Program-made: the position numbers and the translations under genes
Notes under the pieces: model-generated
Database searches by the model: none
What the model was told of the DNA's origin: nothing
The model's input: the letters and a program-made list of their open reading frames with translations, nothing else
Source of the DNA: CAYMGQ01 sp964390055
Lineage (GTDB): Bacteria > Bacillota > Clostridia > Peptostreptococcales > Natronincolaceae
Reading direction: 5' to 3'
DNA length: 64,000 nt
Assembly (NCBI GenBank): GCA_964390055.1
Contig: CAYMGQ010000002.1
Location: 1 to 64,000, forward strand
In this document: positions 15,050-24,875 of the stretch, one piece after another
How positions within the stretch are numbered: the first letter of the stretch is position 1
Layout of the letters: the number at the start of each line of letters is the position of its first letter

Positions 15050-18000
15050 CTAACTTGCAATTTCATCATCTGATCTGTCGGCCAGTTTGACAGATACAAG
15101 TTTTGAAACCCCTTCCTCTTCCATAGATACACCATAAAGAACATCGGCTTTTTCCATGGTACCCTGCCTATGGGTAATGACTACAAATTGTGTGTCAGAA
15201 GATAGTTCCTGTAAAAATTTTGCGAACCTATTAACATTTACATCATCTAGCGCGGCTTCTATTTCATCTAATATACAAAACGGGCTAGGTTTTACCAGTA
15301 GTATTCCAAATAATAGGGCTATTGCTGTTAAAGCCTTTTCTCCACCAGATAATAATAGTAGGTTTTGTAGTTTCTTTCCAGGGGGCTGGGCAATAATGTC
15401 TATTCCTGAATCCAATATATTGTCTTTATCTACCAATACCAGTTCTGCCTTGCCACCGCCAAAAAGTTTTTGAAATACTTTGTTAAAGCTGATTTTAATT
15501 TTATCAAATTCTTTGGTAAATTGATTTTCCATGGTTCTTTCTATATCTTTAATAACTTTCCTTAAATTTAATCCAGCATGAGTTAAATCATTTTTCTGCT
15601 CAGTTAAAAAATCATACCTTTCCTTAACTTCATCGTATTCTTCTATAGAGTTTAAACTAACATCACCCAAACTCCTAATTTTCTCTTTTAGTTTTCGAGT
15701 TTCTTGAGCTATATTAACACCCTCAGCTATAGAATGTTTGTTTTCTATGGCTTCTTTATAAGTTAATTCATATTCCTCCCACAACTTATTATAAAAAACC
15801 TGTTGTTGCATTTCTAATTTAGTTGATTTTACATCAAGTTTATGGATTCCATCCCTTAGTTCATTGATTATTTCCTCAATTTGTTGGGAGGATTTAATTT
15901 TATCTTCTATCAATTTTTCTAACTCCTGTTTTTGCATGTTTTTTTCTTGTGATATTCTATTTATTTTATCTGTCTTAAGAGATAACTCCTTTAATCTTTG
16001 GGTGTTTTGATCTAATTCAATTTTTAACAACGCTTTTTTCTTTCTATTAGTTATTATTTCTCCTTCCTTTTCTTCTAATTGTTTCCTCTGTTTTCCGATG
16101 GCCTCCTGTAAATTCTCTATTTCCTGTAAAGCAGCCTTTTTTTGCTCTTGTAAGGAGGCATATTCAATTCTGTTTTCTGTAATCTTTTTACTAAGTTCTT
16201 CAAGATCATCCTTTTCCATTGCTAAGGCTTGTTCATTTTTCTTCAAGCCATCCTCTAGTTCCTTATTTTTTGCCTCCATGGATCTAATTTCACTATAAAT
16301 AGTGTTAGACTTTTCCAGAGTCGTTGCCTTAGCCTCCTCCAAGTCTTCTAATTCGCCTTCTAATCTCTTCATTGCTTGCAAGCTATTTTCACTTTCCTTA
16401 CAATTTTGCTCTGCTTTATTTATGAGGGTTAATTTGTCCATTCTTACTTCCCGCTCCTGCTTATTTAGACAATCAGACTCTTTGGCTAATTTGTTTTTTA
16501 ACTCTAACAAGCCATCATATTCCTTTTTTGCTAATTTAAGTTCTTTATCCAATTTCATTATATTTTCTTTTAATTCCTTAAGTTCCCTTCTTCTACTTAA
16601 AATACCCTCATCTTTTATTCTTGAACTGCCTCCAGTCATGGATCCACCTATATTAATAATATCGCCATCAATTGTCACTATTCTAAGCCTATAATTCAGT
16701 TCTCTAGCCAATTGTATACCTAAATCCATATCGGGAACAATTAAAACCCTATTTAATAAATAAGAGAATATATTCCTATATTTATAATCAAAATCTATAA
16801 CTTCCATTGCTATCTTGGCATCCTTGTATCCACCAATTATCCGCCTTTCATTAGGATATAAGCTTCTGTCTTTTATTGAAGTTATAGGCAGGAAGGTTAC
16901 CCTACCTAAGTTGTCTTTTTTTAGAATGTTTATTAATAGTTTGCCCACCTCTTCCTTTTGAATAACTACATTTTGTATTGATGCTCCTAGGGCAATTTCA
17001 ATAGCCAATTCATAGCTTTTAGTTACCTTAATAAGGTCTGCCACAGTACCGTGTATACCTTTAGCTAGGCTTGTCCCACCATCCCTTAGCCTTAAAATAT
17101 TCCTTACACCCTTACTATAGCCTTCATGGGTTGCCTCCATAGCCTTTAGAACATTTTTTCTTGATATCTTATGTTGTAGCCTGGCATTTATATTATCCAA
17201 TTGATTTACGATATGTTTTTCTCTTTGTAATAATTCAGCCTCATTAGCTTCTAAATGATTAATTTTTTTGCAAATACCATCTAGTTTGCTATCAATATTA
17301 TTCAAATTACATTCTATGACCCTCTCTTCCTGCCTAATCTTTTTAATGTCCTTTTCTTGATTATCTAGTTCAATTTTAATTTGCTCAATTCGTTCTTCCA
17401 TCGTCTTAAGAAGGGTCTTATAACTATTAGCCTGAATTTTTTTCTCTGAAATAATATTTAATATATCAATAATATGTGATTTTAATTTCTCCATTTCTAT
17501 TTTCTTGGACTCATTTTTACTAATAATTAATTCATATTTTCTTTTATCTTGTTTTGTAATTTTTCCTATAGCCTCCAAGTTAGCTTCTAAGGTTTTGACT
17601 TGATGATACTTATCATCTAATTTCTTTTTTATTTCCTTTTTATTCTTAGTTATTAGTTGACTTTCCTTTTTTAATCGATTTATATTATATCTGTAATGTT
17701 CCTTTTTCTCGAGTTTAACATTTGCCATTCCTTGTTTATTGCTAATTTCTTGTTGGCTTTCGAAATGTTGATTTTGCAATTCCATAATCCTATTTTCTAT
17801 AGCATCCTTGTGACTTTGTATATCATTTAATTTCATATTCAAAATCTTTTTTTCAGATTTTTGTGTTTGTAGTGAACTACTTAGCATTTCCATTTGTTTA
17901 TTAATATGTTTCAATTCACCATCTATTTTGTCAATTTCATTAACACATAAATTTGTTTCGTATTTTAATAGTTCTTTCTTGAATTTTAGAAACTTTTCTG

Positions 18001-18634
18001 CTTTTTCCCTTTGTTCTTTAAGAGGTTGCAGTTGTTTTTCCAACTCCTTTAATATATCCGAGACCCTAATTAAGTTTTCCTTGGTACTATCCAGTTTTTT
18101 TTCTGCCTCTGTTTTCCTGTATTTATACTTTACTATCCCAACAGCTTCTTCAAATAAAAAACGTCTGTCATCGGGCCTACTACTTAGGATTTCATCTATT
18201 TTTCCTTGTCCTATAATAGAATAGCCTTCTTTTCCTATCCCTGTATCCATCAAAAGCTCTCTTATATCTCTAAGCCGACATAGTGATTTGTTTAAATAGT
18301 ATTCACTTTCCCCAGTTCTGTACATTCTCCTTGCTATTGTGACCTCATCAAATTCTATGGGTAAAAGTTGCGAACTGTTATCCAATGTTAATGAAATTTC
18401 TGTCATATTTAATGGTTTTCTATTTTTAGTACCGGCAAAAATCACATCTTCCATTTTATTTCCTCTTAAGGATTTTACACTTTGTTCTCCCAAGACCCAC
18501 CTAATGGCATCCGATATATTGCTTTTTCCACTTCCATTAGGACCAACTATAGCCGTAATACCACCCTCGAAATTTAACTCTATCTTATCAGCAAAGGATT
18601 TGAATCCATAAAGCTCCAACTTTTTTAAATGCAA
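15050..18634 (-). CDS. smc: Chromosome segregation protein SMC
   Basis: SMC dimers with ScpA and ScpB load at parS sites and compact the chromosome. The 1194-residue protein has the N-terminal ATPase half with Walker A GPNGSGKSN (32-40), two long coiled coils, a flexible hinge at roughly 510-650 (starting near GYSKGVRNILRL), and the C-terminal ATPase half with signature LLLLSGGEKALTA and Walker B FCILDEIEAALDD. The length matches Bacillus SMC (1186). The start codon is TTG with GGGGGGATTTTA upstream; the downstream HLKKLELYGFKSFAD is the conserved N-terminus. Confidence 0.97.
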   Translation of the reverse strand: MHLKKLELYGFKSFADKIELNFEGGITAIVGPNGSGKSNISDAIRWVLGEQSVKSLRGNKMEDVIFAGTKNRKPLNMTEISLTLDNSSQLLPIEFDEVTIARRMYRTGESEYYLNKSLCRLRDIRELLMDTGIGKEGYSIIGQGKIDEILSSRPDDRRFLFEEAVGIVKYKYRKTEAEKKLDSTKENLIRVSDILKELEKQLQPLKEQREKAEKFLKFKKELLKYETNLCVNEIDKIDGELKHINKQMEMLSSSLQTQKSEKKILNMKLNDIQSHKDAIENRIMELQNQHFESQQEISNKQGMANVKLEKKEHYRYNINRLKKESQLITKNKKEIKKKLDDKYHQVKTLEANLEAIGKITKQDKRKYELIISKNESKKIEMEKLKSHIIDILNIISEKKIQANSYKTLLKTMEERIEQIKIELDNQEKDIKKIRQEERVIECNLNNIDSKLDGICKKINHLEANEAELLQREKHIVNQLDNINARLQHKISRKNVLKAMEATHEGYSKGVRNILRLRDGGTSLAKGIHGTVADLIKVTKSYELAIEIALGASIQNVVIQKEEVGKLLINILKKDNLGRVTFLPITSIKDRSLYPNERRIIGGYKDAKIAMEVIDFDYKYRNIFSYLLNRVLIVPDMDLGIQLARELNYRLRIVTIDGDIINIGGSMTGGSSRIKDEGILSRRRELKELKENIMKLDKELKLAKKEYDGLLELKNKLAKESDCLNKQEREVRMDKLTLINKAEQNCKESENSLQAMKRLEGELEDLEEAKATTLEKSNTIYSEIRSMEAKNKELEDGLKKNEQALAMEKDDLEELSKKITENRIEYASLQEQKKAALQEIENLQEAIGKQRKQLEEKEGEIITNRKKKALLKIELDQNTQRLKELSLKTDKINRISQEKNMQKQELEKLIEDKIKSSQQIEEIINELRDGIHKLDVKSTKLEMQQQVFYNKLWEEYELTYKEAIENKHSIAEGVNIAQETRKLKEKIRSLGDVSLNSIEEYDEVKERYDFLTEQKNDLTHAGLNLRKVIKDIERTMENQFTKEFDKIKISFNKVFQKLFGGGKAELVLVDKDNILDSGIDIIAQPPGKKLQNLLLLSGGEKALTAIALLFGILLVKPSPFCILDEIEAALDDVNVNRFAKFLQELSSDTQFVVITHRQGTMEKADVLYGVSMEEEGVSKLVSVKLADRSDDEIAS

Positions 18635-18712
18635 TAAAATCCCCCCGCCCTATAGGCAAATTAGCTCCAATTCCTAAAATTATCTTAATAACAACTTTCC
18701 AACATTTAAAAA

Positions 18713-19732
18713 TTATAAAATGTCTAGTTCTATTAAATATTCATCTAAATTTCTATTTTGTTTAATTGTAATGTTTTCCAGATTATATCTGTCAATAAAA
18801 TATTTCTTATTTGATTTTTTGTGCCCTATGACCTTAGATACTTCCTCGGGATGGCAGGAAATCAGTAGCCTCTTTTTATTGGGAAGCGGAAGTTTAATCA
18901 ATTTCTTCTCTATTATATCCTTGTATATTTCTGATTCAACTATTTCCCTAAAAGCTGGGTGATAGGGACCTGCTACTATGGCTTTATTATAATTTATCTC
19001 TTCTGTGGACTGGAGACCTAACCTAATTACCGGAATATTATTATTGATAAAGTAGGATAGTAACTCTTTACATATGTCTACAGTTTTATCAAAAGAAAAA
19101 GGAGTGAATTCTCCTTTTTTATACAAGTTACCTAGTAATGTGTTTTTAAGCACAATTGTAGGGTAAATACGGACGAAATCCGGTTTTAGGTATGCAATTT
19201 CCCTTGCCGTTGTTAAAACAGTATTTTCGCTATCTCCTAGTAGGCCAACCATCATTTGTAACCCTATCTTGAAGGGATATTTCCTCAATAAATTGTAGGC
19301 GTCAAAAATTTCTCCTCTGCTATGCCCTCTTTTATTTAATGACAAGACGTTCTTATCTGTCGATTGTATGCCTAATTCTATAATGGACACCCCATATTCA
19401 GTTAATAGGGATATTATTTCTCCATCAATATAGTCCGGTCTTGTGGAAATCCTAATGTCATTGATATATCCCCTTTTTTTCCTAATATAGGCCGGCTTCA
19501 ATAATTCAATTTGTTTTTGTCTAGAAAGACCTGTGAAACTACCTCCATAAAAGGCAACTTCCAGCTTGTTTACCGATTTAGGATATATATTTAAATACTT
19601 TTCAATTGTTGCTTCCACACTTTCCTTATTGTCCCCACCACCAGTAATCTCTCTTTGATTGCAAAAACTACACTTATGGGGGCAACCCCTATGGGGTATA
19701 AAAACAGGTATAATATATCTCCTTTTTGACAT
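18713..19732 (-). CDS. Elp3-like radical SAM protein of unknown substrate
   Basis: The 339-residue protein has the radical SAM cluster motif C17-x3-C21-x2-C24 (GCPHKCSFC), the glycine-rich AFYGGSFTG and a long TIM-barrel core with LGIQSTDKNVL, similar to the Elp3/MiaB-NifB family and to YhcC-type proteins. The N-terminal HRGCPHKC form is typical of a clade found beside rnc and smc in clostridia. There is no acetyltransferase domain, so it is not a full Elp3. The C-terminal part has no domain I recognise. The substrate is unknown. It starts 7 bases after rnc and is probably co-transcribed. Confidence 0.8.
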   Translation of the reverse strand: MSKRRYIIPVFIPHRGCPHKCSFCNQREITGGGDNKESVEATIEKYLNIYPKSVNKLEVAFYGGSFTGLSRQKQIELLKPAYIRKKRGYINDIRISTRPDYIDGEIISLLTEYGVSIIELGIQSTDKNVLSLNKRGHSRGEIFDAYNLLRKYPFKIGLQMMVGLLGDSENTVLTTAREIAYLKPDFVRIYPTIVLKNTLLGNLYKKGEFTPFSFDKTVDICKELLSYFINNNIPVIRLGLQSTEEINYNKAIVAGPYHPAFREIVESEIYKDIIEKKLIKLPLPNKKRLLISCHPEEVSKVIGHKKSNKKYFIDRYNLENITIKQNRNLDEYLIELDIL

Positions 19733-19739
19733 ATAAGTT

Positions 19740-20447
19740 CTATCCTTTCATAATGGCCTCTCTGGCTGCTCTTTGCTCCGCTTCCTTTTTACTTTTGCCC
19801 CTACCCCTGCCTATCACCTTGTTACCTATTAAGACCTCAACATCAAAAACCTTATCGTGGTCAGGTCCGTATTCATGTATTACCCTATATGTAATTTTTT
19901 CAAGGCTTTTGCTTTGCAATATCTCCTGTAACTGGGTTTTATAATCCCTAAACAAGGCACCCCTACTAGCTAGCTTTATACTATCCAAAAAACAAGCAAG
20001 TATAAAATTTTGAGCCTTTTCAATACCCCCATCAATATATATTGCCCCAATTAGCGCCTCAAGGGCATCAGCCAGGATAGAATCCCTTTGCCGTCCACCT
20101 GTTAGTTCCTCACCTTTTCCTAGCAATAAATATTTACCTAATTCAATTCTTCTTGCCTGTATTGCTAAGGATTGCTCACAAACCACATTTGCACGAACCT
20201 TTGTGAGTTCTCCTTCTGGTAAATTTCCATAGCGGATAAAAATATACTTACTAACCACTAATCCTAATACAGAGTCTCCTAAAAACTCCAACCTTTCATT
20301 ATATTTTACCTTTTCCTTCTTACACTCATTGGCATAGGAACTATGAGTCAAAGCCTCACCTAAAATATTAATATCTTCGAATTTATAATCTATTCTTTTC
20401 TGCAATGAAGCCATATTTTCCCTAACACTAGTGCTTAAGTAAGACAT
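19740..20447 (-). CDS. rnc: Ribonuclease III
   Basis: RNase III cuts double-stranded RNA and processes rRNA precursors. The 235-residue protein has the catalytic signature ERLEFLGDSVL (51-61, with Glu54 and Asp58), the second acidic site near DALEALIGAIYID, and a C-terminal dsRNA-binding domain (about 163-232) starting at DYKTQLQEILQ. The ATG follows GGAGGTAAAAG. The order acpP-fabF-rnc-smc-ftsY is conserved, but a terminator isolates rnc from the fatty-acid operon. Confidence 0.97.
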   Translation of the reverse strand: MSYLSTSVRENMASLQKRIDYKFEDINILGEALTHSSYANECKKEKVKYNERLEFLGDSVLGLVVSKYIFIRYGNLPEGELTKVRANVVCEQSLAIQARRIELGKYLLLGKGEELTGGRQRDSILADALEALIGAIYIDGGIEKAQNFILACFLDSIKLASRGALFRDYKTQLQEILQSKSLEKITYRVIHEYGPDHDKVFDVEVLIGNKVIGRGRGKSKKEAEQRAAREAIMKG

Positions 20448-20585
20448 CTTTTACCTCCAACGTAAAATATTATTGACTTAATTATTAGTTTAATTTAAAA
20501 CTTATAAACTATGCAAATTCACGTAATTTACCTGAGATAATTCAAAGTAAATCCAATAATATTTTACTATTAAAAGTTAATAAAA

Positions 20586-20626
20586 GCAAAAAAACAATTA
20601 TAAGGATCCAAAGATCCTTATAATTA
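20586..20626 (-). terminator. Terminator of the fatty-acid operon after fabF
   Basis: A 13-bp perfect stem AATTATAAGGATC/GATCCTTATAATT with a 4-base loop (20596-20625), followed on the minus strand by GTTTTTTTGC. It lies 16 bases past the fabF stop codon. Confidence 0.93.
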
Positions 20627-20641
20627 TTATGAAAATGATAC

Positions 20642-21880
20642 TTATTTATATTTTTTAAATATAATTGTCGCATTATGTCCCCCGAAACCAAAGGAATTGG
20701 ATAGTGCGTAATTGACCCTTGCTTTTCTGGCTTGATTAGGAACATAGTCTAGGTCGCAATCTTTATCCTTTGTTTCGTAGTTAATAGTTGGAGGCAATAC
20801 ATCGTTATAAGTTGCCAGAGCACACGCTATTCCCTCAACTCCCCCCGCTGCACCTAACAAGTGACCTGTCATAGACTTGCTAGAACTTACCCCCAGTTTG
20901 CCAGCATGATCTTTAAATACTTTTTTAATAGCCAGGGTTTCAAACTTATCATTATATGGCGTACTAGTACCATGGGCATTTATATAGTTAACTTCATCAT
21001 AGGAAATCCCCGCATCCTCTAGTGCATTTTCCATTGCCTGTACTGCACCCCTACCGCCTGGCTCGGGAGCAGTAATATGGTAGGCATCTGCACTCATGCC
21101 ATAGCCTACAACTTCACCGTAGATATTTGCCCCCCTATTTTGGGCATGCTCCAGCTCTTCTAAAATTAGTATTCCTGCACCCTCTCCCATAACAAACCCA
21201 TCCCTGTTTAAATCAAAGGGTCTACTAGCTTTTTGTGGTTCATCATTGCGAGTAGACAATGCCCTTAAAGAGCAGAACCCTGCTACCGCTAATGGTGTAA
21301 TAGATGCCTCTGTTCCTCCTGTTATCATGAGGTCAGCATCTCCCCGGGCTATAATTTTAAATGCCTTACCTATTGCATTTGTTGAAGAGGCACAGGCTGT
21401 AACAACTGTACTATTTGGACCCCTTGCATTAAAATATATGGCTATTTGCCCTGCTGCCATATTAGTAATCATCATGGGTATGAAAAATGGACTAACACGC
21501 TTTGCACCTTTTTCCATAAATCTATAATTTTGTTTCTCAAAGGTTTCTATGCCACCTATTCCGGAGCCAAGGATTACTCCAAATCTTTCGGGTGTAATCG
21601 CTTGTTTTTTTAGTTGCGCATCCTCTATGGCTAATTTTGATCCTGCAATAGCAAACTGTGTAAATCTATCGGTCTTCCTAACTTCCTTTTTCTCTATAAA
21701 ATCTTCTGGAAAAAAGTCCTTAACTTGCCCTGCAATTTTTGATGTGTAATCATCGGTATCAAATTTGTTTATTAGGTCAACTCCTGAAACTCCAGATGTT
21801 AATCCATGCCAAAATTCATTTTTACCTATACCAATCGGGGTAACACAACCTAATCCTGTAATAACAACCCTTTTTTTCAT
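20642..21880 (-). CDS. fabF: 3-oxoacyl-[acyl-carrier-protein] synthase II
   Basis: FabF condenses acyl-ACP with malonyl-ACP to lengthen fatty acids. I start it at the ATG at 21880 because GGGGAGGAGAAT precedes it and the N-terminus MKKRVVITGLG is the family start; the open frame extends 9 codons further without a binding site. The 412-residue protein has the Cys-His-His triad: Cys163 in TACASS, His in NAHGTSTPYND, and His in SMTGHLLGAAGG. It is last in the operon and is separated from acpP by a strong hairpin. Confidence 0.97.
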   Translation of the reverse strand: MKKRVVITGLGCVTPIGIGKNEFWHGLTSGVSGVDLINKFDTDDYTSKIAGQVKDFFPEDFIEKKEVRKTDRFTQFAIAGSKLAIEDAQLKKQAITPERFGVILGSGIGGIETFEKQNYRFMEKGAKRVSPFFIPMMITNMAAGQIAIYFNARGPNSTVVTACASSTNAIGKAFKIIARGDADLMITGGTEASITPLAVAGFCSLRALSTRNDEPQKASRPFDLNRDGFVMGEGAGILILEELEHAQNRGANIYGEVVGYGMSADAYHITAPEPGGRGAVQAMENALEDAGISYDEVNYINAHGTSTPYNDKFETLAIKKVFKDHAGKLGVSSSKSMTGHLLGAAGGVEGIACALATYNDVLPPTINYETKDKDCDLDYVPNQARKARVNYALSNSFGFGGHNATIIFKKYK

Positions 21881-21903
21881 ATTCTCCTCCCCTATTATCC
21901 CAT

Positions 21904-21936
21904 CCATAAAATCCCGAATTGATCGGGATTTTATGG
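21904..21936 (-). terminator. Hairpin between acpP and fabF
   Basis: A 14-bp perfect stem CCATAAAATCCCGA/TCGGGATTTTATGG with a 5-base loop lies in the 67-base gap. There is no long U-tract outside the stem on the minus strand, although the 3' arm carries ATTTTAT. It may be a partial terminator or an mRNA processing and stability element that keeps acpP transcripts more abundant than fabF. Confidence 0.6.
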
Positions 21937-21947
21937 GTTTGGAAAGT

Positions 21948-22178
21948 TTATGATTTTTCCTCTACATAATTTACAATATCATTTATATTTTTAAATTTTT
22001 CTGCATCTTCATCTGGAATCTCAACAGCAAATTCATCTTCTATAGCCATGATAATTTCCACAGCATCTAAGGAATCGGCCTCTAAATCATCCATTAGGGA
22101 AGTTTCCCCTTTTACTGTACTTATATCCTCTACACCTAATTGTTCACCTATTATTTTTACAACTTTTTCGAATACCAT
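21948..22178 (-). CDS. acpP: Acyl carrier protein
   Basis: ACP carries growing acyl chains on 4'-phosphopantetheine. The 76-residue acidic protein has the attachment serine Ser36 in the motif ADSLDAVE, and the usual four-helix pattern. The ATG follows TAAGGAGGAGTAAATA, one of the strongest binding sites in the window, which fits the high ACP levels cells need. It lies between fabG and fabF. Confidence 0.98.
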   Translation of the reverse strand: MVFEKVVKIIGEQLGVEDISTVKGETSLMDDLEADSLDAVEIIMAIEDEFAVEIPDEDAEKFKNINDIVNYVEEKS

Positions 22179-22198
22179 TATTTACTCCTCCTTAATTT

Positions 22199-22939
22199 TT
22201 AAATTGACATTCCTCCATCAACACAAATAACTTGCCCTGTAATATAATCGGACTTATTGCTACTCAGAAAGGTTACTAAGTTTGCTATATCTTTGGGATC
22301 TCCATACCTAGCAAGAGGTATGCTTTTTAATAATTGATTTTTGATATTATCGGACAATACAGATGTCATATCAGTTTGTATAAAGCCTGGTGCTATAGCA
22401 TTTACATTGATATTTTTACTTGCAACTTCCTTTGCTATGGATTTGGTAAAACCAATAACCCCTGCCTTTGATGCTGAATAGTTAGCTTGCCCTGGATTTC
22501 CGGTTATTCCAACCACTGATGACAAGTTTATTATCTTGCCATATTTTTGTCTTATCATTTTCCTTATTACTGCCTTAGTGCATAAAAAAACTCCTTTTAA
22601 ATTGACATCGATAACCTCTTGCCACTCTTCTTCCTTCATTCTAAGTAATAGTCCATCTCTTGTAATTCCTGCGTTATTTACTAGAATATCTATTGTATCA
22701 AAATTCTGTCCTATCTCCTCCATCATAGCAGAAATACTGTCATTTACAGTAACATCGCATTGTATTGCCAAGGCTTTTACACCAAGCTTTTTAATTTGTT
22801 TTACAACTTCATCGGCTGCTGCTTTGTTTTTGCTATAATTAATTGCTACATTACTTCCCTCCCGGGCTAATTGTAAAGCAATTTCCTTACCAATACCCCG
22901 GGATCCACCAGTAACAATAGAATTTTTACCAGTTAGCAT
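22199..22939 (-). CDS. fabG: 3-oxoacyl-[acyl-carrier-protein] reductase
   Basis: FabG reduces 3-oxoacyl-ACP with NADPH. This 246-residue short-chain dehydrogenase has the cofactor motif TGGSRGIG (10-17), NNAG (88-91), and the catalytic Ser140/141, Tyr154 and Lys158 (INLSS...NYSASK). The C-terminus YITGQVICVDGGMSI is typical of FabG. It starts 3 bases after the fabD stop codon, and its ribosome binding site lies in the end of fabD. Confidence 0.97.
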   Translation of the reverse strand: MLTGKNSIVTGGSRGIGKEIALQLAREGSNVAINYSKNKAAADEVVKQIKKLGVKALAIQCDVTVNDSISAMMEEIGQNFDTIDILVNNAGITRDGLLLRMKEEEWQEVIDVNLKGVFLCTKAVIRKMIRQKYGKIINLSSVVGITGNPGQANYSASKAGVIGFTKSIAKEVASKNINVNAIAPGFIQTDMTSVLSDNIKNQLLKSIPLARYGDPKDIANLVTFLSSNKSDYITGQVICVDGGMSI

Positions 22940-22942
22940 TAA

Positions 22943-23899
22943 CTATGCCCCCCTTTTCATGGAATTGTCTAACAATTCCCTTAGATTACTCATGTTTTCA
23001 ATACTATAAACATTAATTTTTTTATCTATACTCTTGGCTATCCTTTTAATAAATGATGCTAATGTTTTTCCCGGCCCAATTTCTATAAAGTTCTCTACAT
23101 CATTCTTAATCATCAATTCCACTGAATCCTGCCAAAGGACTGATTTGCTAACTTGATTAACCAACGAGTCAATAACCTTGGATTTGCAATCCAAAATTTT
23201 GGCTTCTACATTGGTTATTATCGGTATCTTAGGTGTGTTTATATTTAAACTCCTTAAGTCTCTTTCCAGCCTTTCTCCCGCTGGTTTAAGGAGACTACAA
23301 TGGAAGGGTGCACTAACAGGTAAAATAACTGCCTTCCTAGCCCCCAAGTCCATTGCCTTTTTAGCAGCCGTTTTTACAGCTTTTTTCTCTCCTGAAATCA
23401 CAATCTGTCCTGGGCTATTATAATTAGCAGCCTCGACTATCCCATATTTTTTCGAACTAGATAAACACTTGTCTAGCAAATCTCTTTCTAATCCTAAAAT
23501 TGCGGCCATAAGTCCTGTTCCTAGAGGCACGGCCTCTTGCATATATTTTCCTCTCTGCCTCACTAATTTTACAGTATCGGCAAATTCTAATACTTCCGAA
23601 TTTACCAATGACCCATATTCGCCAAGGCTTAATCCGGCCGTAATACTGCAATGGATGCCTAACTCCTTCATAACCCTCAATATAGCCACACTAGTAGTCA
23701 ATATCGCAGGTTGAGTATTTTCAGTTTTTTTAAGTTCCTCTTCTGGTCCTTGAAAACAAAGCTCTTCCATATCTATACCTAAGGCATCACTAGCTTCCTC
23801 GTAGGTAAGCTTTGCTAGCTTAAAATTTTGTGCAATTTCCTTTCCCATTCCCACATATTGGGCCCCTTGACCTGGAAAGACAAAAGCATTTCCATTCAT
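22943..23899 (-). CDS. fabD: Malonyl-CoA:ACP transacylase
   Basis: FabD transfers malonyl from CoA to ACP to supply the condensing enzymes. The 318-residue protein begins AFVFPGQGAQYVGMG and has the nucleophile Ser91 in GLSLGEYGSL (89-98, the GHSxGE motif with leucine in place of histidine), the catalytic His200 in PVSAPFH, and a C-terminal FIEIGPGKTL. It lies 3 bases downstream of fabK and is tightly coupled. Confidence 0.97.
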   Translation of the reverse strand: MNGNAFVFPGQGAQYVGMGKEIAQNFKLAKLTYEEASDALGIDMEELCFQGPEEELKKTENTQPAILTTSVAILRVMKELGIHCSITAGLSLGEYGSLVNSEVLEFADTVKLVRQRGKYMQEAVPLGTGLMAAILGLERDLLDKCLSSSKKYGIVEAANYNSPGQIVISGEKKAVKTAAKKAMDLGARKAVILPVSAPFHCSLLKPAGERLERDLRSLNINTPKIPIITNVEAKILDCKSKVIDSLVNQVSKSVLWQDSVELMIKNDVENFIEIGPGKTLASFIKRIAKSIDKKINVYSIENMSNLRELLDNSMKRGA

Positions 23900-23902
23900 A
23901 GG

Positions 23903-24853
23903 CTATACCCCCTTAAAGCAAGCTTTTAATTTAATTAATTCGGCATTGGCACCATTTATTATATCCTGAATGATATCATCGCAAGTTTTTATATCCTTAA
24001 TCATTCCAGCTATTTGGCCAGCCATAACAGAACCGTTTTTTATATCTCCATCCACCACAGCAGCCCTTAACTTGCCTGTTCCTAATTCATTTATTTCTTC
24101 CTTAGATATTCCCCTTTTCTCAAGCTCAGTTAATTCTTGAGTAAAATTATTTTTTAATACCCTAACAGGGTGTCCAGTGCTTCTTGCGGTAACAATGGCA
24201 TCCCTGTCTTTTGCTCTTAATATCATTGATTTGTAATCCTCATGGACTGCACATTCCTCTGAACATACAAACCTTGTTCCCATTTGTATCCCCCGTGCAC
24301 CAAGGGATAATGCAGCCAACAAACCTCTCCCATCAGCTATGCCTCCAGCGGCAACAACAGGTATTTTCACGGCATCTACCACCTGGGGCACCAAGGCAAA
24401 AGTTGTTAGTTCTCCTATATGTCCACCAGCTTCTGTACCTTCAACAATAACTGCGTCTGCACCCATTCTCTCGACTCTCCGTGCCAATGCCACCGTTGGA
24501 ACTACCGGAAGGATTTTTGTATTTATTTCCTTTAGTTTTTCCACATATCTACCAGGGTTTCCAGCCCCGGTGGTAACTACCGGTATCCTATGACGATATA
24601 TAATTTCCATTATTTCATCAACATAGGGTGATAAAAGCATAACATTAACAGCGAAGTTTTTTTTCGTTAGGTTTTTAGTTTTAATAATTTCTTTTTCAAC
24701 TATTTCACCTGGAGCATTTCCAGCTGCAATAACCCCCAACCCTCCAGCATTTGAGACAGCAGCAGCTAACTCCGATGTTGCTACCCAGGCCATCCCGCCT
24801 TGTATAATTGGGTACTCAATATCTAAAATTTTACATAAATCTGTTTTTACCAT
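23903..24853 (-). CDS. fabK: Enoyl-ACP reductase II (FMN-dependent FabK)
   Basis: FabK carries out the last reduction of each elongation cycle using FMN and NAD(P)H. It replaces FabI, and makes its hosts insensitive to triclosan. I start at the ATG at 24853 (MVKTDLCKILDIEYP) because AGAGGG is 8 bases upstream; a GTG three codons earlier overlaps the binding site. The 316-residue TIM barrel has IIQGGMAWVAT near the N-terminus, GTEAGGHIG and the FMN-phosphate loop VVAAGGIADG. No fabI is present in the window. Confidence 0.95.
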   Translation of the reverse strand: MVKTDLCKILDIEYPIIQGGMAWVATSELAAAVSNAGGLGVIAAGNAPGEIVEKEIIKTKNLTKKNFAVNVMLLSPYVDEIMEIIYRHRIPVVTTGAGNPGRYVEKLKEINTKILPVVPTVALARRVERMGADAVIVEGTEAGGHIGELTTFALVPQVVDAVKIPVVAAGGIADGRGLLAALSLGARGIQMGTRFVCSEECAVHEDYKSMILRAKDRDAIVTARSTGHPVRVLKNNFTQELTELEKRGISKEEINELGTGKLRAAVVDGDIKNGSVMAGQIAGMIKDIKTCDDIIQDIINGANAELIKLKACFKGV

Positions 24854-24875
24854 GAAATTCACCCTCTTTTAGCTA

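Noticed and set aside
20542..20745. 67-residue minus-strand frame at the fabF end
   Set aside because: Overlaps the fabF 3' end and the operon terminator hairpin, so it is not a plausible gene.
23457..23651. 64-residue minus-strand frame inside fabD
   Set aside because: Alternative frame of fabD, with no start signal.
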